This document shows positions 52,225 to 61,488 of a stretch of DNA of 64,000 bases, in pieces. Under the pieces are notes generated by a model. It saw nothing but the letters and a program-made list of their open reading frames with translations, did not search any database and had not been told where the DNA came from. The DNA lies in the NCBI GenBank assembly GCA_019058315.1, contig JAHPZH010000009.1:1-64000 (forward strand), in the 5' to 3' direction. Source of the DNA: Candidatus Helarchaeota archaeon (GTDB taxonomy: Archaea; Asgardarchaeota; Lokiarchaeia; Helarchaeales; RDOG01). The position numbers and the translations under genes are program-made. Each line of letters opens with the position of its first letter. Position 1 is the first letter of the stretch.

Positions 52225-53412
52225 TTAATCTTTCTTTGATTTAAGTGATTTATAAAGTTGTCTTTGGACAATGAATTTTTGAATATCTGTTGTTCCTCCA
52301 ACTACCCACATGACTGGTCCTGCTCTCCACATAGCAGCTGGAATATCGTATCTATGGGTTATAGCTTTCCCTGCAAGAGTCTGAACACAAGCATTACTTA
52401 CTTCTATATGCATTTCGCTAGCATTTGCAAATGCCATAGAGGCTGCAAGAGTTGCTTGTTCCATATCTCTTTGATCGAGATATTTTGCGGCTTCAAGAGT
52501 GAGCAATCTAGAGGCATGAACTTTAAGAGCTGAGTCTGCTATTCGAAAATTGACTGCTTGTTGTCTAGAGATGGGTAGTCCGAATTGGACTCTTTCATTT
52601 GAATATTTTAAGGCTATATCTAACGCTGTTTGGGCATTTCCTACACAAGATGCTGCCATTACTACTCTTTCAACATTTAATTCTGACATTAAAATTGGAA
52701 AACCCTGTCCTTCCTTACCTAAAAGATTTTCAACTGGAATGCGTAAATCTTCAAATTCAAGTCTACCACAACATGCCCCTTGAATACCCATTAATTCATA
52801 TTCTTCAGCGACTTTGAAACCTTTGGTTTTGGATTCCACAAGAAAACCTGTTATTTTTTTTCTTGGATCCTTTTCTTCAAGATGTTCAAGAATTCCAAAA
52901 ACAGCTAATATATCAGCTTTTGTACCATTCGCTATATATTTTTTATGCCCATTTATTATATATTCATCCCCTTCACGAATAATTTTTGTCTGCATACTCG
53001 ATAGATCTGAACCAGCTTCATCTTCAGTCATACAAATTGCTCCAATCCAATCTCCTGAGGTGATTTTAGGTAAATATTTTTCCTTTTGGCTTTCAGTTCC
53101 AAAAACGGAAAGGGGCATTCCAAAGAAAATTGTAGATACAGCACGTGTCATATTTACAGAAGCATCAATTTTACCACATTCTTCTGAAATAATACATTCT
53201 GCGACAATACCTTTTTCTGTACCACCATATTTTTTCTGATGTATGGCACCCAACAATCCTTTTTTAGCTAATTGCTTTAATGCTTTTCTCATTGCAGAAT
53301 AATCGCCCCTAAGAGCTGGTTCAACAAATTGCGGAATGTTTTCTTGAAGAAATGTTCTGGTTTCTTTTTGAAATTCAAGTTCCTCATCAGTATAAAAAAC
53401 GGATGTATTCAA
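52225..53412 (-). CDS. Acyl-CoA dehydrogenase
   Basis: A 395-residue flavoprotein: N-terminal helical domain, AICMTEDEAGSDLSSMQTKI (FAD/substrate loop), NGHKKYIANG, ERVQFGLPISRQQAVNFRIADSAL, and AKYLDQRDMEQATLAASMAFANASEM. The usual catalytic Glu in the late YEGT motif is missing (it reads VGGTTDIQKF), but Glu in LNVERVVMAA occupies the alternative site used by isovaleryl-CoA and long-chain dehydrogenases, so it is probably active. It forms 2-enoyl-CoA. It is placed inside the acyltransferase array. Start TTG 53412. Confidence 0.93.
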   Translation of the reverse strand: MNTSVFYTDEELEFQKETRTFLQENIPQFVEPALRGDYSAMRKALKQLAKKGLLGAIHQKKYGGTEKGIVAECIISEECGKIDASVNMTRAVSTIFFGMPLSVFGTESQKEKYLPKITSGDWIGAICMTEDEAGSDLSSMQTKIIREGDEYIINGHKKYIANGTKADILAVFGILEHLEEKDPRKKITGFLVESKTKGFKVAEEYELMGIQGACCGRLEFEDLRIPVENLLGKEGQGFPILMSELNVERVVMAASCVGNAQTALDIALKYSNERVQFGLPISRQQAVNFRIADSALKVHASRLLTLEAAKYLDQRDMEQATLAASMAFANASEMHIEVSNACVQTLAGKAITHRYDIPAAMWRAGPVMWVVGGTTDIQKFIVQRQLYKSLKSKKD

Positions 53413-53476
53413 ATTATCAAAACCCTTTCAATAATCTTATTTTCTAATTGTATATTTTATAAAAAATATTTTTCTA

Positions 53477-54625
53477 TTAACCTCTTAAAAAATACTCAAG
53501 ACTATATTTATAGTTTTTATGCTTCCAAATTAATGTGATAATATAAATTAAAATAAATAAGCTTAATCCCATAACTGTGAACGGTAAAACATGGAAATAA
53601 TTATATAAATTAAGAGGAAGGAAAAAATATGCCGCAAATAGAAAGTGTGTTACAAATAAAGTTAAAGAAATGTTCCCAATTAACATTATTGGGTCAAAAA
53701 CTCTCCATTTTTTCTTTTTAATATCTTGAATATATAAAAGAACTGAAAAAAGAATTGCAAAATTACCAATTGAGAATAGATAATATATCCATTGATTAAA
53801 TATCCATGAATAGTCGTGATAGATTGGAATTATTATATTCAAAGACTTAATAATAAACCATAAATCATAATGTCCAGCAGCTAAAAGAAGAAAATTAATA
53901 AATACTGGATTATTTATATCTACAAAGTTGAAAACAATCCATAAATCAATTGGAAATGTCGCAACAAAAAGTAAAATCCCAAATATTATTAAATAACGTT
54001 GATATTGGCTAATCTTATTATTTCTGACTGCTTCTATCCAGTAACTTCCTAGTAATGTTCCAATTAACATATTTGCTAAAACATGAAATCCGATTCTTAC
54101 AGGCATATTTGCATCTATAATAATTAATATAAATCCTATAATTCCATAAGCAATTTTAGGTGGTTTTAAGACCATTAAATAAGCGTTTATTATATATGCA
54201 AACCCAATCATTGCCATTACATTCCAATCTAATATTAATAGGGGATTAATCGATAAAATAGAGATGTATGAGCCTAAATTCAAGAGGAAACTTATTGCGA
54301 TTATTATTAAACCTCTTTTTAATATATATTTTGATAGTTCTTTTATTGGAATTTCCTTTTCTAATCGTCTTTGAATAGCAAAACTTAAAGTAATTCCAAT
54401 AAGAATAACAAAAAATGGAAATCCATGATTCATAGAATAATTTGCAATCCAAAAATCAAAAATTCTACCAAGTTCAGATTCTTTATTATAAAACCAGTGA
54501 AAATAGTGACCAAAAACCATAAAGAATGTAGCAATTCCTCTAATAGTTTCAATAGACCTAACTCTTGGTAACTTTTGGGGTTTTTTCATAACTGCCAATT
54601 GAGTTTGTTCTCCCATAATAATCAC
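53477..54625 (-). CDS. HGSNAT-like membrane acyltransferase, paralog 4
   Basis: A 382-residue paralog: RVRSIETIRGIATFFMVFGHYFHWF, GFPFFVILIGITLSFAIQRRLEKEIPIKELSKYILKRGLIIIAISFLL, LIGNISLTLFVTHFLFAAYFFL. Starts: GTG 54625, or ATG 54616 (MGEQTQ). It lies 7 bp downstream of paralog 5, so the two are coupled. About ten helices. Confidence 0.84.
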   Translation of the reverse strand: MIIMGEQTQLAVMKKPQKLPRVRSIETIRGIATFFMVFGHYFHWFYNKESELGRIFDFWIANYSMNHGFPFFVILIGITLSFAIQRRLEKEIPIKELSKYILKRGLIIIAISFLLNLGSYISILSINPLLILDWNVMAMIGFAYIINAYLMVLKPPKIAYGIIGFILIIIDANMPVRIGFHVLANMLIGTLLGSYWIEAVRNNKISQYQRYLIIFGILLFVATFPIDLWIVFNFVDINNPVFINFLLLAAGHYDLWFIIKSLNIIIPIYHDYSWIFNQWIYYLFSIGNFAILFSVLLYIQDIKKKKWRVFDPIMLIGNISLTLFVTHFLFAAYFFLPLNLYNYFHVLPFTVMGLSLFILIYIITLIWKHKNYKYSLEYFLRG

Positions 54626-54632
54626 TTTGAGT

Positions 54633-55841
54633 TTAACTTAATTTTCGAATTGCCCATTCTAAACTATACTTAAATTTAAATTTGGACCAAAAAACGGTAA
54701 TAATCCAAAAGAAAATGGTAAAAACAATAGTTATTATCTGGAGTGAATAAGTTGAAATTAAATTTACAGGTTGCATAATAATTTGAAAGAAAAGTGTTCT
54801 GATCAACGGATTAGATATGAAATAAAAAATATCAAACATTTCGAAACTAGAGCGAAATATAGGACCAAAGAAATATCTTGCAAATAAGTGATGCGCTACG
54901 AAAATTGTGAAAGCTAGTGAGCTTAAAACTGATATTTGTTTTAAAATAATATTATTACGTTTTTTAACATCTTGAAACCAAAAAAATAATGCGAAGAAAG
55001 ATAGAAATACACCAGTAGAAAAAATTATATGAACTTCATGGTTAAAATCCAAAATTAAAGGCATAACTCCACCATATCTCAAATTAACATCAATTGCACA
55101 GCTGAATATACATAAAATTAGACCATAAATAAGGAAAGTTCTAGGGAGTGATTCTATTTTACCTTCTTTAATCTTATTTAGAGTAAAGCTACCAATAATG
55201 GTTCCAATTAAGACCATGTTTAATGAAAATGGATTCCAAAGATCATGTATAGTTATAGAAGAAAGCATAATGAATTCTATAAAAGTTGGATGCCAACTCC
55301 AAAATGGGAGAATGGATAAATGATAAATAATTCCTAAGAGTTGAGAGAGAGGATTGAGGATTAATAATATACTAGATATAATGATCCTATGTTTAATTGA
55401 AAGTTTTAAGGTGAAAAATGTTATTATAGTCGAGACTCCAATTAAAACAATTATATTCCAAATCCACCATCTAGAAAAACCTTCAATTAAAAGATTTAGA
55501 ATATATCCAAATCCCCAAAGGAAACCTCCTCTTCTTAAAACGGCGTTTTGAAGCTCTTTCTCAGTACTTCTTTTCTTTTTATTCTCAACATAAAATACCA
55601 AACTAAATCCTACACATATTAAAAAAATTGGAGCTCCAATAGGACCAAACCACATGCCAAAATAGTCCCACCAACCCCATGAAAGCTCATCACCATCTAA
55701 AAACCAAAGACCAAAGTGACCAAAAATCATAATTAAAATGGCAAGTGCCCGTAAAAGATCAATAGAATGAATTCTAGGAATTTTTTTGACCATTTCACTT
55801 TTATTTAATTTAGGTGTTGCTAAACTTTCCATAATTATCAA
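54633..55841 (-). CDS. HGSNAT-like membrane acyltransferase, paralog 5
   Basis: The longest paralog (402 residues): RIHSIDLLRALAILIMIFGHFGLWF, GAPIFLICVGFSLVFYVENKKKRSTEKELQNAVLRRGGFLWGFGYIL, and LSSLAFTIFVAHHLFARYFF. Gly of the R-G pair is Ala here. ATG 55832 (MESLATPKLN) is a likely start; the frame also opens at TTG 55841. First gene of the minus-strand run down to 47463. Confidence 0.84.
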   Translation of the reverse strand: MIIMESLATPKLNKSEMVKKIPRIHSIDLLRALAILIMIFGHFGLWFLDGDELSWGWWDYFGMWFGPIGAPIFLICVGFSLVFYVENKKKRSTEKELQNAVLRRGGFLWGFGYILNLLIEGFSRWWIWNIIVLIGVSTIITFFTLKLSIKHRIIISSILLILNPLSQLLGIIYHLSILPFWSWHPTFIEFIMLSSITIHDLWNPFSLNMVLIGTIIGSFTLNKIKEGKIESLPRTFLIYGLILCIFSCAIDVNLRYGGVMPLILDFNHEVHIIFSTGVFLSFFALFFWFQDVKKRNNIILKQISVLSSLAFTIFVAHHLFARYFFGPIFRSSFEMFDIFYFISNPLIRTLFFQIIMQPVNLISTYSLQIITIVFTIFFWIITVFWSKFKFKYSLEWAIRKLS

Positions 55842-56173
55842 AACAATTGAGAATTTTTTAAATATTTAATTTTTTTTCATCTTGCTTTAAAGAAAATAAA
55901 TAGCTCAATAATGATTAAAATGCGTTAGTGCAAATATAATGTAAAAATAATTAGAAAATTAGAAATAATAAAATTTTTCCAAATTAAATAAAATATAATC
56001 AAAAAAATAAAGATATGGAAATAAAAGTACCAAATTTTTTCTTTTGTTCCACTTTTAAGGATAATAGGATAAATTTTTAAAAAAACTCTCTAAAAAATCA
56101 TTAATATTTAGTTTAAAGTCTTAAACAATTATAATGAATACTTTCTTCTTGAATTGTATATTAATGTGGTTAG
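55842..56173. other. Divergent AT-rich promoter region
   Basis: 332 bp between the acyltransferase array and the flippase gene. No ORF or RNA gene seen; several TTTAAAT/TTTATA-like boxes could serve either side. Confidence 0.4.
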
Positions 56174-57808
56174 ATGATTAAAAGAAGTACAAAAGGTCTT
56201 GAAAAAACAAGAGTATCTGAAAATAGCATCTTTGTTCTGTTACAAATTGCAATAACTGGCATATTAGGAATTTTTAACTCTATCCTTTTAGTTTGGGGAA
56301 TAAATAGTTACTATCCTTTTTTTGGAGGAGATATTTATGGTCGTTTGGGATATATACAGACTATAGTTTTGATCTTTACTCCTTTTTTATATGTAGGATT
56401 TTTACTTACTCTAACTAAAAGAATTGCTGAACATTATGCAATTAATGACGAATATAGTAAGCAAAAAGTAAAATATACCCTTAAATTTGCCTTTTTAACA
56501 ATAAGTATTGTTACCCTTACTTTTTATTTTATTTTTATTCTTTTAATCATGCCTTCCTCTTATCAGTTCGATTTATTTAATATAAACATGCCGTTTTTTT
56601 ATGCTTTATTTGGACTGGTGTGGATCTTAAACATTATATCCGTAATTTCAACAGGAGTTCTACAAGGGTTCCAAAAATATAGATTTGTAGCCTATAGTAG
56701 TTCCGCATCGGTATTGTTTATTACTTTATTATATCTATTATTAGCTCTTACAGTTAATCTTAATTTATTGACTGTAACAATCGTATTATTAATCTCTGAA
56801 TTGATAAAGGGGTTAATTGCCTTTGGATATATGATGTACTTATTAAAAAATTATGAAATTCTAGATGTTAAGATGAATTTATCCTCTCAACAGAAAAAAG
56901 AAGAAAGAACCGAACTCATGAAAGCTAATGTAATATTTATGTTATTAAATCTATTTTATATTTTTATTTTCTACTATGATAAAATTCTCATTTATATCTT
57001 CTTAAATTCATATACAGAATTAGCATATTATTTTATTGCTAACTATATTTTCACGTTTTTATTTCCTATCGCATGTGCAATTTTCAATGCACTTCTTCCA
57101 GCCTCTTCAGAGCAAAATATTCTAAAAAATAAAGAAAATCTTGTTAAATATATAAATTTAGGCTCAAAATATGCGTTATACATTTCAGTTATACTAGCAA
57201 TTTTTATGGCTACTGTAATAAGTGAGGTAATGCCAATTGTATATGGAGAATTTGGCAAAGAATCGCTTGAATATTTACCATTCTTTGCTATAGTATTAAT
57301 ATTTGAAACTTTATTCTCCCCTTTAGGTAATGTCTTAATAGGTATTAAATTGAGAGATTACGCTTTAATTTATGGTCTTAGGGCGCTGTTAAATATTTTT
57401 CTGTGGCCTCTAATGTTCTCGATCTTTCAAAATATTATTGGAATATTAGTTGGAAGCATTATAAGTTCCTTTTTCTGGTATTTGACATGTGTAATTTATT
57501 TACGTGAATATATTAATATGAAAAATCTAATCAAACTAATTCCAAAAGTACTTTTACCAAGTAGTATAATAATTGGAAGTTATCTAGTACTATATTGGGT
57601 CAATTTCTTTTCAAGTACAACATTTATAATTTTCTTTCTAAAAATTAGCGTATTTTCTGTATTTATTGGAGGAATATACATATTATTGATTGCCTTGTTG
57701 AAAGGTTTTAGTCCTGAAGATCTTAATATACTTGAAAAAGGAATATATTGGATTCCTGGCTCACGACGGCTATTATCTATTTTAAGAAAAGTTAGTAGAC
57801 ATGTTTAA
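56174..57808 (+). CDS. Wzx-type oligosaccharide flippase (MVF/MOP family)
   Basis: A 544-residue protein with ~14 membrane helices, the hallmark of polysaccharide exporters: FVLLQIAITGILGIFNSILLVWGINSYYPFFGGDIYGRLGYIQ at the start, KRIAEHYAIND, VLQGFQKYRFVAYSSSASV, MLLNLFYIFIFYYDKILIYIFL, and LFSPLGNVLIGIKLRDYALIYGLRAL. It should flip lipid-linked glycans made by the surrounding transferases to the outside. ATG 56174. Its end overlaps the convergent GT2 gene by 17 bp. Confidence 0.9.
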   Translation: MIKRSTKGLEKTRVSENSIFVLLQIAITGILGIFNSILLVWGINSYYPFFGGDIYGRLGYIQTIVLIFTPFLYVGFLLTLTKRIAEHYAINDEYSKQKVKYTLKFAFLTISIVTLTFYFIFILLIMPSSYQFDLFNINMPFFYALFGLVWILNIISVISTGVLQGFQKYRFVAYSSSASVLFITLLYLLLALTVNLNLLTVTIVLLISELIKGLIAFGYMMYLLKNYEILDVKMNLSSQQKKEERTELMKANVIFMLLNLFYIFIFYYDKILIYIFLNSYTELAYYFIANYIFTFLFPIACAIFNALLPASSEQNILKNKENLVKYINLGSKYALYISVILAIFMATVISEVMPIVYGEFGKESLEYLPFFAIVLIFETLFSPLGNVLIGIKLRDYALIYGLRALLNIFLWPLMFSIFQNIIGILVGSIISSFFWYLTCVIYLREYINMKNLIKLIPKVLLPSSIIIGSYLVLYWVNFFSSTTFIIFFLKISVFSVFIGGIYILLIALLKGFSPEDLNILEKGIYWIPGSRRLLSILRKVSRHV

Positions 57809-58739
57809 GTTGTTTTTTTCGAATTTTAAAGCCCAGTTTTAGTCCTTTTCGTATTCCAAGCGAGAGAACTTTAAGACGGTTTAAATTATGGTGATAAAAG
57901 TTAGTAAATAATTCAATTAAAGTCCAGAATAATTGGGTGAGGAGGAAAAAAAATATTTGAATAAAACTAAAATTCTTTAACGCGAATAAAAATCGATTCC
58001 TACAATGAACGAAATATTGAAAGTCGCCTAAGGGATTATGAATTGGTATTTTATGATAAACTTTGGCAGAAGGGACATATATAACCTTATATTTTTTCTT
58101 TTTAGCTCGATAATTCCAATCAGTTTCCTCATAATACATAAAAAAAGTTTTATCTAATAATCCAATTGTATTTATTACTTCCCTTTTAATGAAAATAGAA
58201 GTACCACAAGCGTAATCTGTTTCTTTAAGAATATTATATTTTGTTTCGTTACTCTTTCTCCTTATACCTTTATGAATTGCTGTTAATAGGAGAAAAGGGG
58301 AAATTTTTCCTCCACCATACCAAATTAAATTTGGGTGGTCATAATATACAATTTTAGGACAACAAATCCCATAATCTCTTTTTGAAATTAAAACTTTTAC
58401 ACATTCTGAAATAAAATTTGATTCACATTCAGTATCATTATTTAAAACACAAATGATATCCCCTTTAGATTTTCTTATGCCTATATTATTTCCTTCAGCA
58501 TAACCCCAATTTTTTGAGTTCTTGATAAATAAATGATTTAATTTAAAATTGTTTAAAAAAATTCCAAGCTTTTCTATTTCTTCTTCTGGAGAAGCATTAT
58601 CAACAATAATAACCTCAAAATTTTCATAATCTTGTTTCTCCAAGGATTTAAGGCAATCAATTGTTAATTGTGCAGGTCGAAATGGATTTGTTAGAATAAT
58701 TATACTTATTAAAGGATTTTTATCCATATTTGATTTCAA
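57792..58739 (-). CDS. Family 2 glycosyltransferase (rhamnosyltransferase-like)
   Basis: A 315-residue GT-A enzyme: SIIILTNPFRPAQLTIDCLKSLEKQ, VIIVDNASPEEEI, GYAEGNNIGIRKSKGDIICVLNNDTECES (NNDTE is the metal-binding site), WYGGGKISPF, and MYYEETDWNYRAKKKKYKVIYVPSAKVYH, the pattern of WbbL-like rhamnosyltransferases; the rhamnose operon in this window supports that substrate (inference). ATG 58739; MDKNPLIS at 58727 is also possible. It starts 4 bp after the stop of the GT4 gene upstream. Confidence 0.9.
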   Translation of the reverse strand: MKSNMDKNPLISIIILTNPFRPAQLTIDCLKSLEKQDYENFEVIIVDNASPEEEIEKLGIFLNNFKLNHLFIKNSKNWGYAEGNNIGIRKSKGDIICVLNNDTECESNFISECVKVLISKRDYGICCPKIVYYDHPNLIWYGGGKISPFLLLTAIHKGIRRKSNETKYNILKETDYACGTSIFIKREVINTIGLLDKTFFMYYEETDWNYRAKKKKYKVIYVPSAKVYHKIPIHNPLGDFQYFVHCRNRFLFALKNFSFIQIFFFLLTQLFWTLIELFTNFYHHNLNRLKVLSLGIRKGLKLGFKIRKKQLKHVY

Positions 58740-58743
58740 ACTC

Positions 58744-59994
58744 TTAATTTAATTTTTTAATTAAATTTAAGTAATATTTTCGAACTAGTTTTGTAGTCTT
58801 TATTACATTATAATTGTTCTTAATGTTGTTATAAGCATTATCAATTATTTCTCTTATTTTCTCCGGATTTTTTAATATAAATTTAATTTTTTTAATGATG
58901 GTAGAATGAGGAGATTTCTTTAAATCAAACAAAAATCCATTTTCTCCATCTTTAATCACTTCATCAATATCAGGTTGATTTGCACCTATCACAGGAATTT
59001 TCATAGCCATAGCCTCTAACATACTCAACCCAGGTGTTTCATAGATAGAAGAATAAATCATAAGATTTGCAATAGATAAAATTCTTGGAATATTTTCAAA
59101 TTTTGTATATCCCTCCAAAATTACTTTATTTTCAAGTTTATAACGTTTTATTAACGATCTTAACTTATTTTCTAATCTTCCTCCACCAACAAATATTAAT
59201 TTAAAATTTTTTCCAAAATTCTTAATTTTATTTAATAAATAAACTATTTCAATTAAAATTTCGGGATTTTTTCTAGTAACTAGTCCTCCTGTAAAAACTA
59301 TAACATAATCTTTTTCAGAAATTTTATATTTTTCTATATAATATTCATCTGGACCCCTAATATTAAAAATATTTAAATCAATTCCATTAGGAATATAAAC
59401 ATAATTTATATAACCATTTTTTTTCTTCCAAAACTTTTCTCGTATTTTGAGAAGATTTTTTAATACACCATTTGTAACAGCAATGATGTTTTGTGCTCTT
59501 CCTAGATTAAATTTCTCTGAAATATTCAAAGGGGGATAATATACTTTATGGGCAATTTTTTCTAAAAAATTAATTGTTGGGCAATTTCCAATCAATTTCG
59601 ACTCGAAATTTGTACATCCATGAGCCGTAATAACTAGCTTTACTCTTTTTTTTGATTTATTTATTATTTTTTGAATTAAGAAATAATAAGGATTGAAACT
59701 TTCATTAATATGAATGAGATCGACATTCTCATCTTCAATTAATTTTCTAATAATGTTTCGAATTCTAAAACCAAAAAGAAATTTCCCAATTTGTAAAAAC
59801 CTAATTCTCTTTCTTAAAGGAATAAAGATTAATTTAAAATTGTTATCTTTTCGAAGAGATTCTATATGTTTTGTGCTAGTTGAAGAGATATAGTAGACTT
59901 TATCTCCATTTTTTAGGAGATTTTTAACGATATAATAAAAATAAATCCCGCTTCCAGTTAAACCCACAGAATCATCAATGAAGCAAATTTTTAT
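58744..59994 (-). CDS. Family 4 glycosyltransferase, probable AUA start
   Basis: A ~417-residue GT-B enzyme: IITAHGCTN-type strand (VITAHGCTN), VIVFTGGLVTRKNPEILIEIV, KLIFVGGGRLENKL, VILEGYTKFENIPRILSIANLMIYSS, and E-x7-E in ETPGLSMLEAM. The first legal start, GTG 59967, would remove the first beta strand. The frame upstream encodes KICFIDDSVGLTGSG, matching MKILIFDDSLHFLGGVG of the paralog at 37504, and it begins at ATA 59994-59992, 9 nt after a perfect AGGAGG. Same-strand partner of the GT2 gene. Confidence 0.87.
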   Translation of the reverse strand: MKICFIDDSVGLTGSGIYFYYIVKNLLKNGDKVYYISSTSTKHIESLRKDNNFKLIFIPLRKRIRFLQIGKFLFGFRIRNIIRKLIEDENVDLIHINESFNPYYFLIQKIINKSKKRVKLVITAHGCTNFESKLIGNCPTINFLEKIAHKVYYPPLNISEKFNLGRAQNIIAVTNGVLKNLLKIREKFWKKKNGYINYVYIPNGIDLNIFNIRGPDEYYIEKYKISEKDYVIVFTGGLVTRKNPEILIEIVYLLNKIKNFGKNFKLIFVGGGRLENKLRSLIKRYKLENKVILEGYTKFENIPRILSIANLMIYSSIYETPGLSMLEAMAMKIPVIGANQPDIDEVIKDGENGFLFDLKKSPHSTIIKKIKFILKNPEKIREIIDNAYNNIKNNYNVIKTTKLVRKYYLNLIKKLN

Positions 59995-60003
59995 GGCAAA
60001 AAA

Positions 60004-60009
60004 CCTCCT
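60004..60009 (-). promoter_or_regulatory. Shine-Dalgarno AGGAGG before an AUA start
   Basis: AGGAGG lies 9 nt before ATA 59994-59992. No ATG, GTG or TTG occurs in frame until GTG 59967, 36 nt away. Confidence 0.75.
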
Positions 60010-60067
60010 AAAAAAATATATTATAATTTATTTCAAATTAAAAATTAATTGAAAAAACTTTTGGAGT

Positions 60068-61231
60068 TTGATAAATCAATTGCGAATTTGTCTTGTGAGT
60101 TACACGTATCCTCCTAATACCTCAGGAGGTGGGGATATATATGCATATAATATAGTTGAGGGATTAAAAAAGTTAAATCACGAAGTTTTAGTTGTAACTT
60201 CTTCATCAAAACCCATGAAAGACAAAAACGGGATTCATTACATTCTGATTCGTAATATTCCTTTTTTTAGAGTTCAAAATTTTTTAAGTAAAGCTAAAAA
60301 ATACTGTAATAATTTAATGAAATCAAAATTAATCGACATTTTTCATTTTAATGGACCAAGTGGATGTGTATTTTATAAGAAAAATTTGCCAACTGTAATG
60401 ACTATTCATCATTCAGTTTTATCCACTTTAAAAGTTCTTTCTCATTATCCTTCTTCTCTGTTTTCAATTGATACAATCCAAGAATGTAATCCATTTAATA
60501 TTTGGTTAGAAAGTAAAAGTATTAAATCTGTAAATCAAATAATAGCTGTTTCCCATCATACCGCATCTCAAATAAAAGGAAGAGGGGTTTTAGAAAATTC
60601 TATTAATGTGGTACATAATGGAATTGATGTATTTTCTCCTCCTACTAAAAGTGAGCAAAATAAAATACGACAAAAACTTGGAATTTCTGAAAAAGTAATA
60701 CTTTTTGTTGGAAGATTAGATCAAAGAAAAGGGCCTATTTTTTTAGTAAAAGCGATTAACGATCTAAGAAAAATAATTAAGGAAGATTTTAAATGTATTA
60801 TAGTCGGTGATGGACCTCAAAAAACCCAAATTATTAATTATATTAAGAAAAATAATCTATGGAGCTATTTTTCATTTATAAAAAAAATCAAATATAAAGA
60901 TTTGAGAAAACTTTATTATATATGTGATTTATTAGTTCTTCCTTCGCTATATGAGGGACTAGGACTCGTTCTGTTAGAAGCTATGGCTTCAAAAAAACCT
61001 GTTATCGGAACAAATTCTGGAGGAATTCCAGAGATTATCAAACATAACGAAAATGGTTACTTAATACCATTAGGATCTATTAAAAATTTAACAAATGCAA
61101 TTAAAAAAATTTTGATGAATAGGGTTTTAGCAGATAAGATGGGCGAAAGAGGATATAAAATTATTCAAAAGAAATTCACTTGGGAAAGAGCGGTAAAAGA
61201 AACATTAAGTATTTATAATAAAATATTATAA
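60068..61231 (+). CDS. Family 4 glycosyltransferase
   Basis: A ~385-residue GT-B enzyme: RICLVSYTYPPNTSGGGDIYAYNIVEGL, MTIHHSVLS, IIAVSHHTASQI, VVHNGIDVFSPP, VILFVGRLDQRKGPIFLVKAI, CIIVGDGPQ, and E-x7-E in EGLGLVLLEAM with GTNSGGIPEII. Possible starts: TTG 60068, ATA 60071 (4 nt behind GGAG) or TTG 60080 (MRICLV). Cytoplasmic nucleotide-sugar transferase; divergent from the AUA-start gene. Confidence 0.92.
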   Translation: MINQLRICLVSYTYPPNTSGGGDIYAYNIVEGLKKLNHEVLVVTSSSKPMKDKNGIHYILIRNIPFFRVQNFLSKAKKYCNNLMKSKLIDIFHFNGPSGCVFYKKNLPTVMTIHHSVLSTLKVLSHYPSSLFSIDTIQECNPFNIWLESKSIKSVNQIIAVSHHTASQIKGRGVLENSINVVHNGIDVFSPPTKSEQNKIRQKLGISEKVILFVGRLDQRKGPIFLVKAINDLRKIIKEDFKCIIVGDGPQKTQIINYIKKNNLWSYFSFIKKIKYKDLRKLYYICDLLVLPSLYEGLGLVLLEAMASKKPVIGTNSGGIPEIIKHNENGYLIPLGSIKNLTNAIKKILMNRVLADKMGERGYKIIQKKFTWERAVKETLSIYNKIL

Positions 61232-61488
61232 TAATGCATCTTAAAAAAAAAAAATTTACAAAATCTTGAGTTTTTTAATAATGATTATTTTGAGTCATTT
61301 AAAGCCTTTATTCTATAATTAGATAATAAAAAATAATTGATAGAAGAATTTAAAAAAAAATTAGGAATAAATATTCGTTAAAGATAAAACAAATTAAATA
61401 AATCAAGAAAATTATAACTAATATATGATTTTACAACAAAAATTAAAATTTACAGATTAAGATAAGTATTTTAATAATTTTAATATGT

